From Synergistaceae bacterium (GTDB lineage: Bacteria; Synergistota; Synergistia; Synergistales; Synergistaceae): a DNA stretch of 51,939 nt. The notes beneath the pieces are model-generated. The model was not told where the DNA came from, did not search any database, and saw only the letters and a list, made by a program, of their open reading frames with translations. Every line of letters starts with the position of its first letter. Positions within the stretch are counted from its first letter, which is position 1. The position numbers were made by a program, and so were the translations under genes. Of this stretch, positions 18,682-27,926 are shown piece after piece. The stretch covers positions 1 to 51,939 of the forward strand of contig JAISFV010000057.1 of NCBI GenBank assembly GCA_031263445.1. Reading direction: 5' to 3'.

Positions 18682-18708
18682 GAGGGGACGGCGGTTTGCC
18701 GCCCCCTC
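18682..18708. terminator. Candidate hairpin between convergent genes
   Basis: GAGGGGACGGC, loop GGTTT, GCCGCCCCCTC: an 11-bp stem with one mismatch, about 84 nt after the DUF721 stop. No U-run follows, so factor-independent termination is uncertain. Confidence 0.4.
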
Positions 18709-18716
18709 ATACCAAA

Positions 18717-18798
18717 TTTGAAATCAATGGCCTAAAGTTAAACGATTTTAATACTGATTTGAAATCAAGAGCCTAAAGTTAAAAAATATTTTAAGGCA
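18717..18798 (+). repeat. Two tandem 41-bp units resembling the left end of the intergenic repeat family
   Basis: TTTGAAATCAATGGCCTAAA at 18717 recurs as TTTGAAATCAAGAGCCTAAA at 18758, period 41. The second unit with its flank (CTGATTT...GCCTAAAG) aligns with the family's left end (CTGATTTATCGTCAGGGGCC then TAAAG), so these may be degenerate solo ends. Confidence 0.5.
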
Positions 18799-18864
18799 AC
18801 GCATGTCTGCCATGAGACGTACCATTAACGCCTGGCTGGAAACCAAATCGGCATATCAGCCTTA

Positions 18865-19953
18865 TTACATCGCCCCTAGCCTGTCCGCGACGCAGATGGC
18901 TGCCATTACCTTCTCAACGGAGACCTCTACGTGCATGTTGTGTATCGTCTCCCCTTCGGCGCAGCTCGCCTCGGCGACGGCTCTCATCTTCTCAGGCGTC
19001 GGGTCTTTGACGCCGAGGTCTCCGAGCGTCGTCGGAAGCCCGACGGATTTGCAGAACTCTATAACCTCGAAGATATCCTCGTCGCTTGCGTCCTCCAATA
19101 CCAACTGGGCTATCGTCCCAAACGCCACCTTCTCGCCGTGATAGGCGGAGTGCGTCTCAGGCAGGACAGTGAAGCCGTTGTGTATCGCGTGTGCGGCGGC
19201 GAGACCGCCGCTCTCGAAGCCTACGCCGCTTAAGAACGTGTTCGCCTCTACGATGTTTTCGAAGGCCGGGGAGACTACGTGGTTCTCCGCCGAAATCTTC
19301 CCCTTCAGCCCGTCCTCCATGAGGATATTGAAACAGAGCTCGGCCAGCGCCACGGCTGTCCGCGAGGGCTTGCCGCCGTTTATGGCGGTCGCGCGCGCTA
19401 TGTTGCAGGCCCGCGCCTCGAAGTAGGTGGCGAGAGCGTCACCCATGCCGGAGACCAGGAGCCTGGGCGGCGCGGCTGCAATCACGTCCAGATCCACGAT
19501 GACTGCGTTCGGGTTGTCGCGGAGGAAGAGATAGCTCTCGAATACACCGTCTTCTGTATAGATCACCGAGAGCGCGCTGCACGGCGCGTCTGTCGATGCG
19601 ATCGTCGGTACGATCACGATTGGCATGCCCGCATAGTGAGAGACGGCCTTGGCGGTGTCAATAGCCTTTCCGCCGCCGACTCCGAGAACCACGTCGAGAT
19701 CAGCTTTCTTGAGCTTGTCGATGAGCGAGTCGATCTCTTTCTTGCTGCACTCTCGATTGAACGGAGCTATTTCTACCTTGAACGATGCATCCTCGAAGCT
19801 CTTTGCTATACCCTTGCCGTATCTGTCGATCGTCCCCGGGCTGGCGATGACGAACGCCCCCTTTTTGCCGAGGGGCTTGATGTAGTCCGGCAGCCTGTAT
19901 ATCATGCCGGAACCTTGGATATACTTGAACGGCGCGTAGATCCTCCTCTCCAC
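18865..19953 (-). CDS. gldA: Glycerol dehydrogenase
   Basis: 362-residue iron/zinc-type alcohol dehydrogenase that oxidises glycerol to dihydroxyacetone with NAD+. Landmarks: YIQGSGMIYRLPDYI at the N-terminus and the NAD-binding GVGGGKAIDTAKA, then VPTIASTDAPCSALSVIYTEDG. A metal-site Asp lies in SGMGDALATYFEA, and histidines in AAHAIHNGF and SAYHGEKVAFG. The start is GTG 19953, seven nt after AAGGAGG; longer reading frames add a basic, non-family tail. It would feed dihydroxyacetone to the DhaKLM system at 26.3-28.3 kb. Its own terminator is not obvious; a strong one upstream (20017-20050) isolates it from pssA. Confidence 0.93.
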   Translation of the reverse strand: MERRIYAPFKYIQGSGMIYRLPDYIKPLGKKGAFVIASPGTIDRYGKGIAKSFEDASFKVEIAPFNRECSKKEIDSLIDKLKKADLDVVLGVGGGKAIDTAKAVSHYAGMPIVIVPTIASTDAPCSALSVIYTEDGVFESYLFLRDNPNAVIVDLDVIAAAPPRLLVSGMGDALATYFEARACNIARATAINGGKPSRTAVALAELCFNILMEDGLKGKISAENHVVSPAFENIVEANTFLSGVGFESGGLAAAHAIHNGFTVLPETHSAYHGEKVAFGTIAQLVLEDASDEDIFEVIEFCKSVGLPTTLGDLGVKDPTPEKMRAVAEASCAEGETIHNMHVEVSVEKVMAAICVADRLGAM

Positions 19954-20016
19954 GACCACTCCTCCTTTTCTTTTTTTCTTGCCATTGGGATTGCGCGTGC
20001 GCACTACAGCAGTATA

Positions 20017-20050
20017 CAATAAAAGCCGCCCTCTGTGGCGGCTTTTATTG
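20017..20050 (-). terminator. Rho-independent terminator of the gyrA-psd-pssA unit
   Basis: Perfect 14-bp stem CAATAAAAGCCGCC / GGCGGCTTTTATTG with a 6-nt loop, 33 nt after the pssA stop. The GC core is followed by TTTTATT in the minus direction. Confidence 0.85.
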
Positions 20051-20082
20051 CGTACTTACTTTGAGATTATTGTCATAATTTC

Positions 20083-20826
20083 TTACTTCTCCATGCTAGG
20101 ACGCTCTTCCTGATGGGGGTTTATCGAAAGCCAGGCGCCCCAGTCGAATTGCAGCGGGCCGCTCGCTATGTAAACGCCTATCAGCGCCAGAAGCGCCCTG
20201 TGCTTGAGCACCACGCAGAAGGATATCGCCACGCCCAGAAGGATCGCGGCCTTTGCCTTGTTTACGTTGCCCTTGCGGAGCAGCTTGAGGTTGCCGTATG
20301 GCACCGTGGATATCATGAGCGCACCCAGAAGGACCATCACCGCCACTGCGGCGTAGGGCGCGAGCGGGACGCCGGCGATCACTATGGACGCCAGGGCCAT
20401 GCCGGCGGCCGGGATCGGGAGGCCCTGGAACGGGCCTGTGACGTGCATCACGTTGAACCGCGCCAGGCGCAGCACACCGCAGAGCGCAAAAAATGCCGTC
20501 CCCAGGGTAGAGAGCGTGCCGCCCCCTATATCGATGTACCTGGCGTAGACGAGGAACGCTGGGGCGGCGCCGAAGGAGAGCGCATCGGCCAGGCTGTCCA
20601 GCTCCTCGCCGAAAGCGCTGCTGCCGCCTAAGTTGCGGGCGACCTTCCCGTCCATGTAATCAAAAAAAACGGCAATCACGAGTATGAGGGCGGACGGCAG
20701 GAAGTGTCCCCGGTACGTGAGCATCAGCGAGAACATCCCGCATAAAACGCTCCCGCTCGTAATCATGTTCGGCAAGATCTTATTAAATGGAATGTTCCTT
20801 ACTCGCCTTCTCCGCAGCGGCATCAT
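20083..20826 (-). CDS. pssA: CDP-diacylglycerol-serine O-phosphatidyltransferase
   Basis: 247-residue inner-membrane enzyme making phosphatidylserine from CDP-diacylglycerol and serine. It has the CDP-alcohol phosphatidyltransferase signature D56xxDGxxAR ... G73xxxD77xxxD81 and about six to seven further membrane segments, which places it in the type II (membrane-integral) PssA group. The start ATG 20826 overlaps the psd stop (ATGA) with GGAG 7 nt upstream. With psd it forms the two-step route to phosphatidylethanolamine. Confidence 0.93.
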   Translation of the reverse strand: MMPLRRRRVRNIPFNKILPNMITSGSVLCGMFSLMLTYRGHFLPSALILVIAVFFDYMDGKVARNLGGSSAFGEELDSLADALSFGAAPAFLVYARYIDIGGGTLSTLGTAFFALCGVLRLARFNVMHVTGPFQGLPIPAAGMALASIVIAGVPLAPYAAVAVMVLLGALMISTVPYGNLKLLRKGNVNKAKAAILLGVAISFCVVLKHRALLALIGVYIASGPLQFDWGAWLSINPHQEERPSMEK

Positions 20827-21443
20827 TCGATCACTCCTATTTTCGACTCCCCGGCACGAACGGCGTCTCCGATCTCGACGACGCGCCGAACCGTAGACGG
20901 CAGGTAAACATCGACTTTCGAGCCGAGCTTAATCATACCATATCGTTCGCCACGCGCAAGTTTGTCGCCGCCCTTTACGCGGCAGACGATCCGCCGCGCC
21001 ATTATGCCGGCGATCTGGACGAGCGTTGTCCTGCCCTGTTCGGTCATTATCCCGACGTAGAGGCGCTCGTTTTCGAGCGATGACTTCGGCTCTATCGCAA
21101 ACCACTTTTTGCCTGGCACATACCTCAGCTCCTCCACCGTGCCGTCCGCCGGGAAGCGGTTGACATGGACGTCGAGGCCGCTCATGAATATGCCTATCTT
21201 CGTCGTGCGGCCGGCGTAAGGGTCGGCCGCATCCTCTATTATCTCGACCACTCTGCCGTCCGCCGGGCTCACCCACGCGCTTTCGTCGTCCGGGGGCGTC
21301 CTGTCGGGATCCCTGTAAAACCAGGCCGACACGCCCAGCGGCAACAACAAAACGACGCCCGCCACAGGCGACAGGAAGAACGCCGCCGCGCAGAGGGCGA
21401 TAGTCCCTATTATAGTTGGAAGACCCTCGCGCGCGATGCGCAT
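20823..21443 (-). CDS. psd: Phosphatidylserine decarboxylase proenzyme, short form
   Basis: 206-residue pyruvoyl enzyme converting phosphatidylserine to phosphatidylethanolamine. It has one or two N-terminal membrane segments, SPADGRVVEI, and DVHVNRFPADGTVEELRYVPG. The self-cleavage site is Gly174-Ser175 in GMIKLGSKVDVYLP, which gives a 32-residue alpha chain. This GS-type short form differs from the LGST-type enzyme of E. coli. It lies 4 nt downstream of gyrA and overlaps pssA by 4 nt; the three genes are one transcription unit. Confidence 0.92.
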   Translation of the reverse strand: MRIAREGLPTIIGTIALCAAAFFLSPVAGVVLLLPLGVSAWFYRDPDRTPPDDESAWVSPADGRVVEIIEDAADPYAGRTTKIGIFMSGLDVHVNRFPADGTVEELRYVPGKKWFAIEPKSSLENERLYVGIMTEQGRTTLVQIAGIMARRIVCRVKGGDKLARGERYGMIKLGSKVDVYLPSTVRRVVEIGDAVRAGESKIGVIE

Positions 21444-21447
21444 GACG

Positions 21448-23904
21448 CTACTCCTTGGCGGCCTCCGGGTCGGCCTTCACTATGCTCACGTCGGCCAGCA
21501 CGTCTCCCTCGTCCAGCTTCACCATCGTATAGCCTGTGGCCGTGCGGCTGAGGCTCGATATCTCACCGGCGCCCAGGCGCACGACCCTGCCGCGCCCGCT
21601 GATGGCGACCAGCTCGTCGTCATCCGACACACCCCAGGCGCCTATTATGTCCCCGGTGCGCTTGCTGTGGTGTATGCCCATCACCCCTCCCGTCCCTCTG
21701 TGGTGCGGAGTGAACTCGTCGTATGGCGTCCGCTTGCCTATGCCGTTCTCGCACACGATCAAGAGCTGCCTCCCTGGGATTATGACGTCGCACCCGACGA
21801 CATGGTCGCCTTCCGAGAGCTTTATCCCGCGCACGCCGTGTCCGGCGCGCCCCTGCGGGCGGAACTCCTTCTCGCTCACGCGCAGGGTCTGCCCCGTCGC
21901 GGTCGTCAGGAGGAGGTCGTCGTCGCCGTTCGTGATCCGAACCCTCGCGATGGCGTCGTCGTCGTGGACGCCAAGCACGCGCCTCCCCGCTTTGGTCAGC
22001 CCGTCGAGTTCATCTATCGGGAGCCGCTTCGCCAGCCCCTTTTTCGTGACGAAGAACACGAACTTCGCGTCGCCGTGGTTCATGTCGCGGAGGGCCACGA
22101 CCTTCTCGTCAGGCTCGATGGAGACGAGCGAGCCGATCATCTTGCCCTTCCCCGTCTTAGGCTCTGGTATGACGAGGCCTCTCAGGCCGAATATCCTGCC
22201 CTTCGTCGTGAAGAGGCAGAGGGTGTTGTGCGTCGTCGTCACCTTGACCAGGGCGATCTCGTCCTCCGGCTTCGGCGTGGCGCCCTTCACGCCCTTCCCG
22301 CCCCTCGCCTGGAGCCTGTAGTCCTGGAGGGGCATCCGCCTGATGTATCCGTCCCTGCTCAGGACGACGACTATCTCGGCCTCCTGGATGAGATCCTCCG
22401 CGTCCACGTCGTCCGCAGAGTCCTGTATCTCGGTCCTGCGCTTGTCGGAATACGACTTTTTCAGGCCCTCCAGCTCGTCCACGATGACCGCGTCCAGCAC
22501 GGCCGGGTTGCCCAGGATCGTGCGGTAGCGCTCGATGTCCGCCAAAAGCACGGCCAGTTCCTCTTCCAGCTTGTGGCGCTCCAAGCCCGTAAGGCGCTGG
22601 AGGCGCATCTCCAGTATCGCCTGCGCCTGGGCCTCCGAGAACGAAAGCGCCTGTACCAGCTCCGACCTCGCCGTCGGCACGTCCTTCGAGGACCTTATGA
22701 TCCGTATGACTTCGTCTATCATGTCGAGGGCGCGGATGAGGCCCTCAACGATATGGGCGCGCTCCTCCGCCTTCCGCAGGCGGAACTCGGTGCGGCGCCT
22801 GACTACGGTCCGCCTGTGTTCGATGAAGACGTTGATTATGCGCTTGAGGCCCATCTCGACGGGACGCCCGTTCACGAGGGCCAGGTTGATCACACCGAAC
22901 GTGCTCTGGAGCTGGGTTCGTATGTAGAGCTGCCGCAGGACGATGTTTGGGTCGGCGTCCCTGTGGAGCTCTATCACGATGCGCATGCCGCCCCTGTCGG
23001 AGGACTCGTCGCGCATGTCGGTCACGCCGTCTATCTGCCCGTTCTGAGCGCCCTTGGCTATCGTCTCTATTATGTTCGCCTTGCTGACCATGTAGGGAAT
23101 CTCGGTGATGACGATGGTGTTTTTGCCGCGCTTTATCTCCTCTATCTGAGCGCGCCCGCGTAAAATGACCTTCCCCCGCCCCGACGAGTACGCCTCGATG
23201 ATGCCGTCCCTGCCCAGGATGACGCCTCCGGTCGGGAAGTCCGGCCCCGGGATGAGGGCCATGAGATCCCCGAGCTCTATATCGGGGTTCTCCATGACGG
23301 CGCGGACGCCGTCTACGACCTCCCCCAGGTTGTGCGGCGGTATGTTCGAGGCCATGCCCACTGCTATGCCGGAGCTGCCGTTCACGAGGAGGTTCGGTAT
23401 GAGGGACGGAAGCAGTATGGGTTCTTTCAGTGACTCGTCGAAGTTCGGTCCCCAGTCCACCGTCTCCTCGTCTATATTGATCAGCATCTCCTCGCCGATG
23501 GAGTGCAGCCTGGCTTCCGTGTATCTCATCGCGGCCGGCGGGTCGTCGTCGATGGAGCCGAAGTTCCCCATGCCCTCCACCAGCGGGTACCTCATGCTGA
23601 AATCCTGCGCCATCCTGACCATCGTGCCGTAAATCGCCTGGTCGCCGTGCGGGTGGTATTTACCCATAGCCTCGCCCACGATGCGGGCCGACTTCTTGTA
23701 CGGCTGGCTGTGCCTGAGCCCCAGTTCGAGCATGGAGTAAAGGACGCGCCTCTGAACCGGCTTCAGACCGTCGCGCGCGTCAGGTATCGCCCGCCCGACT
23801 ATCACGCTCATTGCGTAATCCAGATAGCTGTGCTTTATCTCGTCCTCGATGGGGAGCGGCAAAACCCTGTCGAACAAGTTCTGTTGCCTGTTATCGTGAT
23901 CCAT
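21448..23904 (-). CDS. gyrA: DNA gyrase subunit A
   Basis: 818-residue breakage-reunion subunit of gyrase. Catalytic Tyr128 is in AAMRYTE, and the QRDR helix reads [19 protein letters not shown]. The C-terminal beta-pinwheel contains a GyrA box QARGGKG (usual QRRGGRG) in [12 protein letters not shown], which supports gyrase rather than topoisomerase IV. I use the ATG at 23904: GGAGG lies 7 nt upstream of it, whereas the ATG two codons earlier is only 1 nt from the SD. Aligned to E. coli, Ser83 and Asp87 are replaced by Gln89 and Gly93. First gene of the gyrA-psd-pssA unit. Confidence 0.96.
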   Translation of the reverse strand: MDHDNRQQNLFDRVLPLPIEDEIKHSYLDYAMSVIVGRAIPDARDGLKPVQRRVLYSMLELGLRHSQPYKKSARIVGEAMGKYHPHGDQAIYGTMVRMAQDFSMRYPLVEGMGNFGSIDDDPPAAMRYTEARLHSIGEEMLINIDEETVDWGPNFDESLKEPILLPSLIPNLLVNGSSGIAVGMASNIPPHNLGEVVDGVRAVMENPDIELGDLMALIPGPDFPTGGVILGRDGIIEAYSSGRGKVILRGRAQIEEIKRGKNTIVITEIPYMVSKANIIETIAKGAQNGQIDGVTDMRDESSDRGGMRIVIELHRDADPNIVLRQLYIRTQLQSTFGVINLALVNGRPVEMGLKRIINVFIEHRRTVVRRRTEFRLRKAEERAHIVEGLIRALDMIDEVIRIIRSSKDVPTARSELVQALSFSEAQAQAILEMRLQRLTGLERHKLEEELAVLLADIERYRTILGNPAVLDAVIVDELEGLKKSYSDKRRTEIQDSADDVDAEDLIQEAEIVVVLSRDGYIRRMPLQDYRLQARGGKGVKGATPKPEDEIALVKVTTTHNTLCLFTTKGRIFGLRGLVIPEPKTGKGKMIGSLVSIEPDEKVVALRDMNHGDAKFVFFVTKKGLAKRLPIDELDGLTKAGRRVLGVHDDDAIARVRITNGDDDLLLTTATGQTLRVSEKEFRPQGRAGHGVRGIKLSEGDHVVGCDVIIPGRQLLIVCENGIGKRTPYDEFTPHHRGTGGVMGIHHSKRTGDIIGAWGVSDDDELVAISGRGRVVRLGAGEISSLSRTATGYTMVKLDEGDVLADVSIVKADPEAAKE

Positions 23905-23927
23905 TGACATACCTCCGCTAAGACCTC

Positions 23928-23960
23928 AAAAAACCAAGCGGCGGGAACTCCGCCGCTTGG
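23928..23960 (-). terminator. Rho-independent terminator of the Lrp/AsnC gene
   Basis: 11-bp stem CCAAGCGGCGG / CCGCCGCTTGG with a 5-nt loop, followed in the minus direction by six T's. It separates the regulator from gyrA. Confidence 0.9.
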
Positions 23961-23993
23961 GGAAATTCTAGGGAATATTCTACCACTTATTTT

Positions 23994-24455
23994 TTAGATT
24001 GGGAAAAAGGGCGTCAGCACCCTCGACGACACTGGCGACGAGAGGACGATCGACGTCGTCGTCTGGCCGTAGTTGCCTATCTGGTTGATGATCTCCTCGA
24101 GGTGGCCGACAGACGCGACGACGACCTTCAATATGAAACCGTCAGCCCCCGTGAGGTGATGCCCCTCGACCACCTCGGGTATGGTGCGGGCCATCTCGTC
24201 GGCTTCCTTCAGCTTGCCGACGTTCGCCGCCACCCTTATGAAGGCGGTGATCGGGAACCCCAGCTTTTCCTGGTCCACGACAGCCCTGTACTCCCTGATA
24301 TAGCCGGCCTCCTCCATGCGATGCACCCTCTCGGCCACGGCCGGCGAGGACAAGCCCACGCGCCTCCCCAGCTCGCTGAAGGAAATCCTGGCGTTCTCCT
24401 GAAGGGCCCTCAGGATCTGTCTGCCTATGTCGTCCAACAGTTTGTCTCCCTGCAT
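23994..24455 (-). CDS. Lrp/AsnC family transcriptional regulator
   Basis: 153-residue regulator. N-terminal winged HTH (LDDIGRQILRALQENARISFSELGRRVGLSSPAVAERVHRMEE, with the AsnC recognition block) is followed by a RAM/ligand-binding domain (FPITAFIRVAAN ... VEGHHLTGADGFILKVVVASVGHLEEIIN). It is expected to bind amino acids and control their transport or catabolism; the target is not evident. The start is ATG 24455, placing AGGAGG 8 nt upstream rather than 2. Monocistronic: terminator on one side and a long non-coding stretch on the other. Confidence 0.92.
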   Translation of the reverse strand: MQGDKLLDDIGRQILRALQENARISFSELGRRVGLSSPAVAERVHRMEEAGYIREYRAVVDQEKLGFPITAFIRVAANVGKLKEADEMARTIPEVVEGHHLTGADGFILKVVVASVGHLEEIINQIGNYGQTTTSIVLSSPVSSRVLTPFFPI

Positions 24456-25333
24456 CTCCATCTCCTCCTACAACTAAATTTATTTCCAGGCCACGGTTGC
24501 GCCGCTGGAAGCAGAACATTATATTTGGCGCGGATTGTACGCTGAAAATTATAAAACATCCTGAACCGCCGTCAACAACGGGATTGTACGCCCCGCGCCG
24601 CTATCTCCTCTCTTATGTTGTAGTTTGTTCACACGCCACATAAAACATTACCTGCGTTGCTCACAGTAGGATGATAAAAATAAAGCATTTAATTATAGGT
24701 TACGTTATCAGATAACATTCAAAAACGCAAGCATTTAAAGAGTAGTTTTTATCTTAAATAATGATTGTTTTAGTCAGTTTTACCGAAAAGGAACCGCTTT
24801 TGAGAGCGCCGTTTGGCGCGTCTCCGCCGGTACTGCGGCGTGCTTGCCTCGTTCGCAATCCCCTGCATTGCCGGTGAATCCTCGACGGACAGCCGTTTTG
24901 TGCGTCCCCCTAAAACCAGTAATTATGGCGCTTTACAGAAAAAGCCATCGGGGGTGCGTCATTATTTTCACCCAATTTTTGTTCTTACCTATTGCAAATT
25001 ACGCAAAAAGCGCTATAGTCAATACGGGATCTACGCTGGTAGTTCTCCGGCCATCGGCAACTCAATGTTCTTTATTATTATTAATAATAAAAATACAAGA
25101 TATTATGTCGCGATAAAAGTCTACTGAAATTCACACGGTCTTCGTTTGAGGGTGTCGGCTCTGGTGGGGTTCTGTCCTTGCCTTTGGTTTCCCGCGACGA
25201 ATCGACCTCTCTTAGAGACAACGATTTTTTCGAAGTCCAGTTTTGAGCCTCGGCAAGGGACTCCGACCGATCTCGTAAGGAAGGAGGGGATGCGAAGGAG
25301 ATCGCTCAAGTATGCGCCGCGCAACGGGAAAAA
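24456..25333. other. Long intergenic stretch with no convincing gene
   Basis: About 0.9 kb. 24600-24790 is strongly AT-rich. 24800-24825 holds a hairpin (GAGAGCGCC GTTT GGCGCGTCTC). 24826-24925 is GC-rich, and 25060-25120 is AT-rich again with several TTATTA-like runs. Reading frames of 60-105 codons exist on both strands (for example 24813-25127 plus, and 25121-25324 minus), but none has a good SD, family resemblance or the codon bias of neighbours. An unannotated RNA or decayed repeat DNA is possible. Confidence 0.4.
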
Positions 25334-25440
25334 GCTGATTGATTGTTAGGGGCCTGAAGGGCGGAGACTCTAGCCCTCGCAGCATTCCGGACGCTGGACG
25401 GCGTAATGCCGTTTAGGCGAGTTGTTTGACTGTTCCTTGA
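25334..25440 (+). repeat. Intergenic repeat family, copy 3
   Basis: Left end GCTGATTGATTGTTAGGGGC, then CTGAAGGGCGGAGACT, internal GGCGTAATGCCGTTT, and a right end degraded to GAGTTGTTTGACTGTTCCTTGA. It ends 32 nt before the glycerol facilitator start, so the transcript or promoter of that operon may include it. Confidence 0.7.
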
Positions 25441-25472
25441 TCTTACATAATTTCAGACGGAGGGATTAAAGT

Positions 25473-26204
25473 ATGAGCACTTATATTGGTGAGTTTATCG
25501 GCACCATGACGCTAGTGGCCTTTGGTGACGGGGTTGTCGCCAACCTCGTTTTGAAAGACACCAAGGGAAACGGCGCAGGATGGGTTCACGTAAACTGGGG
25601 TTGGGCCTTCGCTCTCATGATGGGTATCTTTGCGGCGTGGGCGTTCGGCTCTGGCGAAGCGGACCTGAACCCCGCCGTCACCATTTTCAAGTTCCTTATC
25701 GGCGGACACTACGAGGCATCGCAGCTCATCCCGACCATCGTGGCTGAACTCGCGGGCGGCGTAGCGGGCGGCGTTATCGTCTACTTCCTGTACCTCAACC
25801 ACTGGGCCGCCACCGATGACCCAGGTCTCAAGCTCGCCGTTTTCGCCACCGGCCCGGCCCGGCGCGACGTTTTCGCCAACTTCCTCACTGAGGTCATAGC
25901 CACGTTCTTCCTTATCATGGGCATCCAGGTCATCGTCCGTGCCATGGGGTCAAACGAGGTTAACGTATATCTCCTTCCGTTCATGATCGGCGGACTTCTC
26001 TATGCGCTGGGCGCTGGCATGGGCGGCGCTACCGGTTACGGCATGAACCCCGCCCGTGACATGGGCCCGCGTATCGCGCACGCCATACTGCCGATCCCCG
26101 GCAAGGGAACCAACGACTGGTCATGGGGGCTTACAGTGGCAACGGCGGGACCGATAGTCGGCGGACTCTTGTCGGTGGCCGCTTACAAGCTGGCTGGCTG
26201 GTAG
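25473..26204 (+). CDS. MIP-family channel, glycerol facilitator/aquaporin
   Basis: 243-residue inner-membrane channel with about six membrane segments and the two half-helix NPA motifs, Asn66 in DLNPAVTI and Asn192 in GYGMNPARDMGPR. The Asp after the second NPA-Arg (NPARD) is typical of glycerol-permeable aquaglyceroporins, as in GlpF. The start is ATG 25473 after GGAGGG. It is first in a run with dhaKLM and glpK, which supports glycerol uptake as its job. Confidence 0.9.
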   Translation: MSTYIGEFIGTMTLVAFGDGVVANLVLKDTKGNGAGWVHVNWGWAFALMMGIFAAWAFGSGEADLNPAVTIFKFLIGGHYEASQLIPTIVAELAGGVAGGVIVYFLYLNHWAATDDPGLKLAVFATGPARRDVFANFLTEVIATFFLIMGIQVIVRAMGSNEVNVYLLPFMIGGLLYALGAGMGGATGYGMNPARDMGPRIAHAILPIPGKGTNDWSWGLTVATAGPIVGGLLSVAAYKLAGW

Positions 26205-26234
26205 AGGCAAAGGGTTTACTTTAGCAGGATTTAG

Positions 26235-26263
26235 CCATCAGACCCCTAACAATAAAATCAGCG
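26235..26263 (-). repeat. Partial copy (left end) of the intergenic repeat family
   Basis: On the minus strand: GCGCTGATTTTATTGTTAGG then GGTCTGATGG. It lies in the gap between the facilitator and dhaK. Confidence 0.5.
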
Positions 26264-26286
26264 CTATTTAAAGGAGGCGGTGTAAT

Positions 26287-27285
26287 TTGAAGAAACTCAT
26301 CAACAAGGTAGACGACGTAGTGACCGAATCACTGGCCGGTATGGGCGCCGCTTTCCCTGACTTGATCAGGGTGATCCCGGAGGTTCGTGTCGTGGCGCGC
26401 AAGTCGGCGCCATACCCGAAGGTAGCGGTAATATCAGGCGGCGGCAGCGGACACGAGCCAATGCACGGCGGCTTTGTCGGTTACGGTATGCTAGACGCTG
26501 CCTGCGCCGGAGAGGTATTCACGTCGCCCAGCCCTGACCAGATGTACGAAGCGGCCAAGGCTACCGACGGCGGCAAGGGGACCCTCTTCCTCGTGAAAAA
26601 TTACACGGGTGACATCATGAACTTCCAGATGGCGGCCGATACTCTGGCCGGAGAGGGAATCAAGGTCGAGCAGGTAATCGTGAACGACGACGTGGCCGTC
26701 AAGGACTCGCTCTACACGGCGGGCCGCCGGGGAGTCGGCGGGACCGTCCTGATTGAGAAGATCATAGGGGCTTACGCGCAGGCCGGGGCGTCGCTAGAAG
26801 AGGTCAAGGCACTGGCGGAGGACACGAACGCGAAGGTGCGCTCGATGGGGATGGCACTCACGAGCTGTACCGTGCCGGCAGCCGGGAAGCCGACGTTCGA
26901 CCTCCCGGGTGACGAGATAGAACTCGGGATAGGCATCCACGGCGAACCCGGGCGCGAGAGGACCAAGCAGAAGACATCGAGCGAGATCGTCGAGTACATG
27001 GCGTCAGCGATCGTGGACGACCTCCCATATAAAAAGGGCGACGAGGTACTGGCGTTCGTCAACGGGATGGGGGGTACGCCGCTCATCGAGCTGTTCGTGG
27101 TCTACAACGACCTCAAGAAATTCTTAGACAAGAAGGGCATCGTGGTCGCCCGCAACCTGGTAGGCAACTACATCACGAGCCTCGACATGCAGGGCTGCTC
27201 GATAACGCTCCTCAAGCTCGACAGCAAGACGAAGGCACTGTGGGACTACCCGGTCGAGACCCCGGGACTGCGCTGGGGGAGGTAA
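26287..27285 (+). CDS. dhaK: Dihydroxyacetone kinase subunit DhaK
   Basis: 332-residue cytosolic subunit that binds dihydroxyacetone covalently. The hemiaminal-forming His218 (GIGIHGEPG) is at the same number as in E. coli DhaK, and the substrate-pocket block SGGGSGHEPMHGGFVG is present. The start is TTG 26287 behind AAAGGAGG at 9 nt. dhaL begins 10 nt downstream. It is a stand-alone DhaK, not the fused ATP-dependent kinase, matching the separate dhaL and dhaM genes. Confidence 0.95.
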   Translation: MKKLINKVDDVVTESLAGMGAAFPDLIRVIPEVRVVARKSAPYPKVAVISGGGSGHEPMHGGFVGYGMLDAACAGEVFTSPSPDQMYEAAKATDGGKGTLFLVKNYTGDIMNFQMAADTLAGEGIKVEQVIVNDDVAVKDSLYTAGRRGVGGTVLIEKIIGAYAQAGASLEEVKALAEDTNAKVRSMGMALTSCTVPAAGKPTFDLPGDEIELGIGIHGEPGRERTKQKTSSEIVEYMASAIVDDLPYKKGDEVLAFVNGMGGTPLIELFVVYNDLKKFLDKKGIVVARNLVGNYITSLDMQGCSITLLKLDSKTKALWDYPVETPGLRWGR

Positions 27286-27295
27286 GGAAACAGTC

Positions 27296-27925
27296 ATGGC
27301 ATTCACCCTCGAAATGGCGCTCCTCGCGCTCAAGAAATTTAACGCGGCGGTAGAGGAAAAAAAGGATTACCTGACTGATCTCGACTCAGCCATCGGTGAC
27401 GCGGATCACGGCATCAACATGAACCGCGGCATGAAGAAAGCAATGGAAAAAATAAGCGGCAAGGAGTATGGCGATTTCGGGGGACTCTTCAAGGATGTCG
27501 CGATGACCATAATGAGTGCCGTAGGGGGCTCAGCCGGGCCGCTATACGGCACTTTCTTCATGAAGATGGGCCAGAAGCTCGCAGGGAAGACCGAGGCTTC
27601 CACAGAGAACATGGCTGACGCCATGCAGGAGGGCCTGGGCGGCATAACCTCGCTCGGGAAGTCACAGGCGGGCGACAAGACTATGGTGGACGCCCTCCAG
27701 CCCGCGATAGACGCACTGCGGGCGGGCGCGCCTGACGGTGAGCCCGCCGCGTGGAAAGCGGCAGTTGACGCGGCCCAAAAGGGCATGGAAGATACGATAC
27801 CGATGCTCGCTAAGCGCGGGCGCAGCAGTTACCTGGGCGAACGCTCGATAGGGCATCAGGATCCAGGCGCCACATCCATCTTTTATCTGGTGTCCGCTTT
27901 CAGGGACGCCGGCACAGGCCAGTAG
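27296..27925 (+). CDS. dhaL: Dihydroxyacetone kinase subunit DhaL
   Basis: 209-residue ADP-binding subunit that passes phosphate from DhaM to dihydroxyacetone. Asp30, Asp35 and Asp37 of DSAIGDADHG, which bind the Mg-nucleotide in E. coli DhaL, are conserved at the same numbers. Further blocks are GGSAGPLYGTFF and a C-terminal GRSSYLGERSIGHQDPGATS. ATG start. One nt separates its stop from dhaM. Confidence 0.95.
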   Translation: MAFTLEMALLALKKFNAAVEEKKDYLTDLDSAIGDADHGINMNRGMKKAMEKISGKEYGDFGGLFKDVAMTIMSAVGGSAGPLYGTFFMKMGQKLAGKTEASTENMADAMQEGLGGITSLGKSQAGDKTMVDALQPAIDALRAGAPDGEPAAWKAAVDAAQKGMEDTIPMLAKRGRSSYLGERSIGHQDPGATSIFYLVSAFRDAGTGQ

Positions 27926-27926
27926 C

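Noticed and set aside
21436-23163. 575-codon plus-strand reading frame
   Set aside because: Complete shadow of gyrA; composition is typical of the antisense of a GC-rich gene.
24813-25127. Possible small gene of 104 codons
   Set aside because: No SD, abrupt composition shift within the frame, no domain; kept only as part of the unexplained intergenic region.
25121-25324. Possible 67-codon minus-strand gene
   Set aside because: Basic, Arg-rich product, no SD at a sensible distance, and I could not name a family.
25426-25451. TTGACT ... CATAAT as promoter of the glycerol facilitator
   Set aside because: The spacer is only 14 nt, too short for a convincing sigma-70 promoter, and it lies in the decayed right end of a repeat copy.
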